Part shown: positions 60,615 to 64,000 of the stretch, piece after piece
Numbering within the stretch: the stretch's first letter is position 1
How the letters are laid out: the number at the start of each line of letters is the position of its first letter
Assembly: GCF_000499845.2 (NCBI RefSeq)
Contig: NC_023750.2
Coordinates: 7,066,874 to 7,130,873, forward strand
Source: Phaseolus vulgaris
Taxonomy: Eukaryota; Streptophyta; Magnoliopsida; Fabales; Fabaceae
Length of the DNA stretch: 64,000 bases
Direction: 5' to 3'
Translations under genes and position numbers: made by a program
Notes under the pieces: generated by a model
Seen by the model: the letters and a program-made list of their open reading frames with translations, nothing else
Told to the model about the DNA's origin: nothing
The model's database searches: none

Positions 60615-62525
60615 TTAGTTCTATAATTGACATACAAAAATCTTATTAAAAAAGTCGTACAAGTAATAAACTTTATACTAGATTGATTTGGCTTAGTATA
60701 GTTCATGTGATTGAATTTAAATTTTGATATACATTAAACATCATTTATTTTTGTTAGTTGGCTCATTGATTTGTTGGGTTCAAGCTAAAGTGTGTTTTTT
60801 TATGGGCTACCAGATTATTAAGCATCTTAAAGAATAAATTATTTTGCATTAGCTTTTAAGGATATAAAAAAAATAAAAAATTGTGCTTTAGCAAGAAGGT
60901 TGAAGAGAGAGTAAAAAATTATTAAATACTAGTGTATTCTATGAAAATAAGTTTGTACCAATTAATTTATGTATTTGGTTTTTTCTTTAATCTAACTATA
61001 TACCTATTATATACCTATTGAAGTTTTATTGCGATCTTATTTACCCTATTAATAAAAAAAATTATTGATCTTTGAAATAAAAGTTTCGAAAAAAACTATG
61101 ATATACCCATTAATTATTATTTGTGAATAAGTTTTCACCTTAAATTTTTTGGTAAAATGTTACTTTTTTTTATTCATCTCATTATTTTATCTATTATTAT
61201 TATTATTATTATTTATTATTAATTGATATGTTTAGAAATATTAGAAAAAATAGATCTAAATTTTACTTCCACTTACTTTTTATTTATCTTCACAACAATT
61301 TTAGTTTAATTTAATCATGGTTTCATTTTATCTTAACAAAAAATAACTTATACAAACTTTTTTTAAATTCATTTTAGAAGTTCAATAGTAATATGAATTA
61401 TGTGTCTCCATCCACTACCGTTCACAACGTTAGTATTAAAGAACCTTTATTATTGACAAAAAAAAAAATATACTGAAGAACCTTATATATTACATAAATA
61501 TAGGTCTTAAGCTTATAATTTTAAAGCTCGTGTTTCCTGCACTACATCGTTTTCTAATTTACTAACACATGAAATAACGAAAATGTCTTCAGTTGTTTTT
61601 TAAAGAGATTTAGAAATTTGGTTCTTTTTCTTTTGAATGTTTTTTTTACTGTTTTGAGTGTTTTAATGTACTTCAATTTTTGTTTGTTAGGTCTATTAGG
61701 AATTTGGATCTTCTTCTTTTGTGTATTTTTTTAACAGTTTTGAGTATTTTATAAGAGATGTGAATCTGGTTGGTGTTTGTTATGTCTATTTGCAATTGTT
61801 GTATAATGTTTCTTTGATGTTTAGTAGTGGTTTTCGTCAAGAATCAAGAAAGAAAGAAATGTTAGTTTGTAGTTTATTTTCAATTCTAAAATTTGACTTT
61901 TGTATTGGGATTTCAGACAAAAATTCATTCTAAATAAGCAATTTAAGAATATGAATAATAACTTTGAGATAAGAGATTCTAGAGTGCATCACTACGACTT
62001 CCGCACCTCGTCAGAGTTAAACTTTGCATCCACCATCACTAGAAATTACAAACAAACAACACATGCATATTTGCACTTCGTCCTTTTAAATAAATCGTGT
62101 AAAAACAATTGTGACATTTAAAATTTAATATAGTGTAGGTCATAAATAATACCGTGTAGAAACTAAAATTCAAATTTTAATTATGAATTAAATCTAAACA
62201 TTTATGTCAGAGTTTCACGAAAAAACTCATAAGAAAATTTAAATATCTTCCATTTTTTTTGTTTTGTTTTCACTTCTTATCCTTTCATAGCCCTACGAGA
62301 AGTGACTCACATTTTTTCAGTGAGCTTTCTAAAAATATTGAATTTGAAAACAAAATTTAAATTAAAAACTATTTAAACAGCAAACTGAAAAGTAATTTCA
62401 ATTATTAAAAATTTAAAAATAAAACTAACACCCAACAAGTCCTAAAATAATGGAAATTAATTAACCATAACAAATGCACAGTTAACCCATATAAAAGTGA
62501 ACTACTTTCACAATTGAGATATGTT

Positions 62526-62532
<7 letters not shown>
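60615..62532. other. AT-rich spacer, unit D
   Basis: Collinear with B from about 25785 to 27687. It includes an (ATT)n run near 61193-61222. The patch near 61995-62085 (CTTCCGCACCTCGTCAGAG) repeats the conserved, non-coding-looking patch of B and C. No gene supported. Confidence 0.5.

Positions 62533-62562
<30 letters not shown>
62533..62562. repeat. (AT)n microsatellite
   Basis: AT run at the same relative place as in units B and C. Confidence 0.9.
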
Positions 62563-62567
<5 letters not shown>

Positions 62568-62571
62568 CTAA

Positions 62572-64000
62572 TGTTTTTTATCAGCAAAAAACGAATAAAT
62601 GAATAAATAAGAGATATTTTAGGGATACCTCAATCCTCATACAAAAGACCTATCTAAGGCTCTTAACTTCTAACTTCCTTATAGCAACTGAAAAACCTAA
62701 AAACATACACCTTTTACTCTTGCTAACTATCTCTTATAAAAATTAACTAGCAACATGCAAATCAATGGCTCAAGACACCAATTTGAGTAAGAAAAACTTA
62801 CTCCGCGCACTTTAGACACAACCTTTCACCAAGCCTTCATTTGTGCCAAAGTGAAGATGTCCATGTGATCTATCCTGACACCTTTGAATCCGTTTGTTCC
62901 TATGTAACCACACTCTCCTACTACGACTATGCACGCACAACCCCAAATCTTATTAACATTTTCTTGACCCTGCTCGTCTTGAAGCTTTCAAAGTGTTTTT
63001 TTGGCTCCCTATGCTCCGTTGATGTCACCCCCATTAACTCGAAGCACTTAGACCACACGAGCCAAGCGACTCTACGTGTACAAAAAAGGTAAGACGTGGT
63101 TTCCTCTTCCTCCCCACACAAACAACACATGTTGGTAGTCATACAAATCCCTCTTCTAACCAAGTTTGTTTTAGTTGTTATTTTGTCTTCCATATCCCTC
63201 CATGTTGTGAGATGCGAAGATGGTTGTGCCTTCAACCTCCAAAAACTCGCATATAGCTCTCTCTCATTCCCCTAAACTTGTTCTATAAGCATTTTATACG
63301 CGGATTTGACCGTGAACACAACTAACGCTTTGTCTTTTCAGACCCAAGAATCCTTCTTATCCATCATCCCCCTCTATACCCCCAGAATATGCATCAATTG
63401 TTGTTCTTGAATTCGTTCCCATTCAAACTGATTCCTCCACCATTCGATCCTCTAGCACCACTTTGGATTTTCTGACCTCTCCCCAATGTGCCAAATGGAT
63501 AAATCCTTGGTGGAACAAATAGAGACAAGTCTTAGAAAGGCTTCCTTGAGATTCATGTTGCCTACCCATCTATCTTCCCACAACCTTATCTCCCTCCCAT
63601 TCCCAACCTCCCATGAAAAATTGTCCTTGAACTTATCTTTCCACTCGTCAAAAGACCAAACCTTCTTCAAATCCCTTCACCAAAGAGAATTAGAGTTGAC
63701 TCCGGAGTTCCCTCCAACCTCCATATTTTGACTCAAGAACTTCTTTCCACAAAACCGTTTTTTCATAGCCTAGACGCCATATCCATTTTCCTAACAATGC
63801 GATATTAAAAAGCCTTATATCGATCATGACTATCCCTCCTGCCTCTTTTGGCTCACAAACCTTCTTCCATGACACCCACGCTATTTTCCTGCCTTCTAAG
63901 CCCCCATCCCCCATAGAAAATTTCCTATGCAGCCTCACTATTTCCTTCATCACCATAACCGACATTTTATACAAAGACAAGTAAAACAGAGGAAGAGTGG
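62572..64000 (-). mobile_element. Second L1-type LINE relic, unit D (runs off the window)
   Basis: Pieces on the minus strand: 63690-63980 (WKKVCEPKEAGGIVMIDIR, NIALLGKWIWRL), 63452-63670 (WSFDEWKDKFKDNFSWEVG, ICSTKDLSIWHIGERSE) and the zf-RVT-like end 62927-63235 (TTKTNLVRRGI, CCLCGEEEETTSYLFC). At 63950 it continues past the point where unit B is cut off, so more of the element lies to the right. Confidence 0.8.

Overview
The window is plant nuclear DNA, AT-rich and dominated by transposable-element debris. A eudicot, most likely a legume, is suggested by the coding content (an organelle-type lysyl-tRNA synthetase with a transit peptide and a phase-0 GT-AG intron) and by repeats of styles I know from legume genomes: Ty1/copia LTRs opening TGTT and carrying a purine-rich AAGAGGGG-type tract near the start, Tat-like Ty3/gypsy DNA, L1-type LINE relics and CACTA foldback MITEs. 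The species call is inference.

The only clear conventional gene is at the left edge: the first two exons of an organellar lysyl-tRNA synthetase on the minus strand (exons 819-1040 and 115-333), running off the window. From about 3.7 kb onward the window is a tandem segmental duplication. Four units (A about 3.7-13.3 kb, B about 13.7-31 kb, C about 31-46 kb, D about 46 kb to beyond 64 kb) each carry one copy of a small, unrecognised gene. Its layout is the same every time: a TATAAATAG box, a non-coding leader exon, an 850-970 bp leader intron, then a single coding exon. The protein has a lysine-rich N terminus, pentapeptide repeats, an acidic patch, a 17-residue Tyr/Gly/Glu repeat and a C-terminal CSIM, which fits a CaaX prenylation box. 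Copies A (243 aa) and D (152 aa) are open. Copies B and C share the same stop codons and are probable pseudogenes.

Each unit also carries a 5'-truncated LINE on the plus strand downstream of the gene. Units B, C and D carry an AT-rich spacer followed by a second LINE relic on the minus strand. Later insertions date the units. A CACTA-type MITE is in B, C and D but absent from A, where an empty site is preserved. A gypsy element with a second MITE is only in B and C. A has a private copia-type solo LTR and an L1 3' end. D has a private 783-bp foldback Mutator-like element, a degraded Ty1/copia element and a solo LTR nested in that element's gag. The order implied is A split first, then D, then B from C.

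No tRNA, rRNA or CRISPR was seen. The best candidates for something undescribed are the tandem CaaX-ending repeat-protein family, the paired short dyads spaced 20-21 bp in several different LTR-like repeats, and a four-hairpin array at 13.44-13.64 kb.
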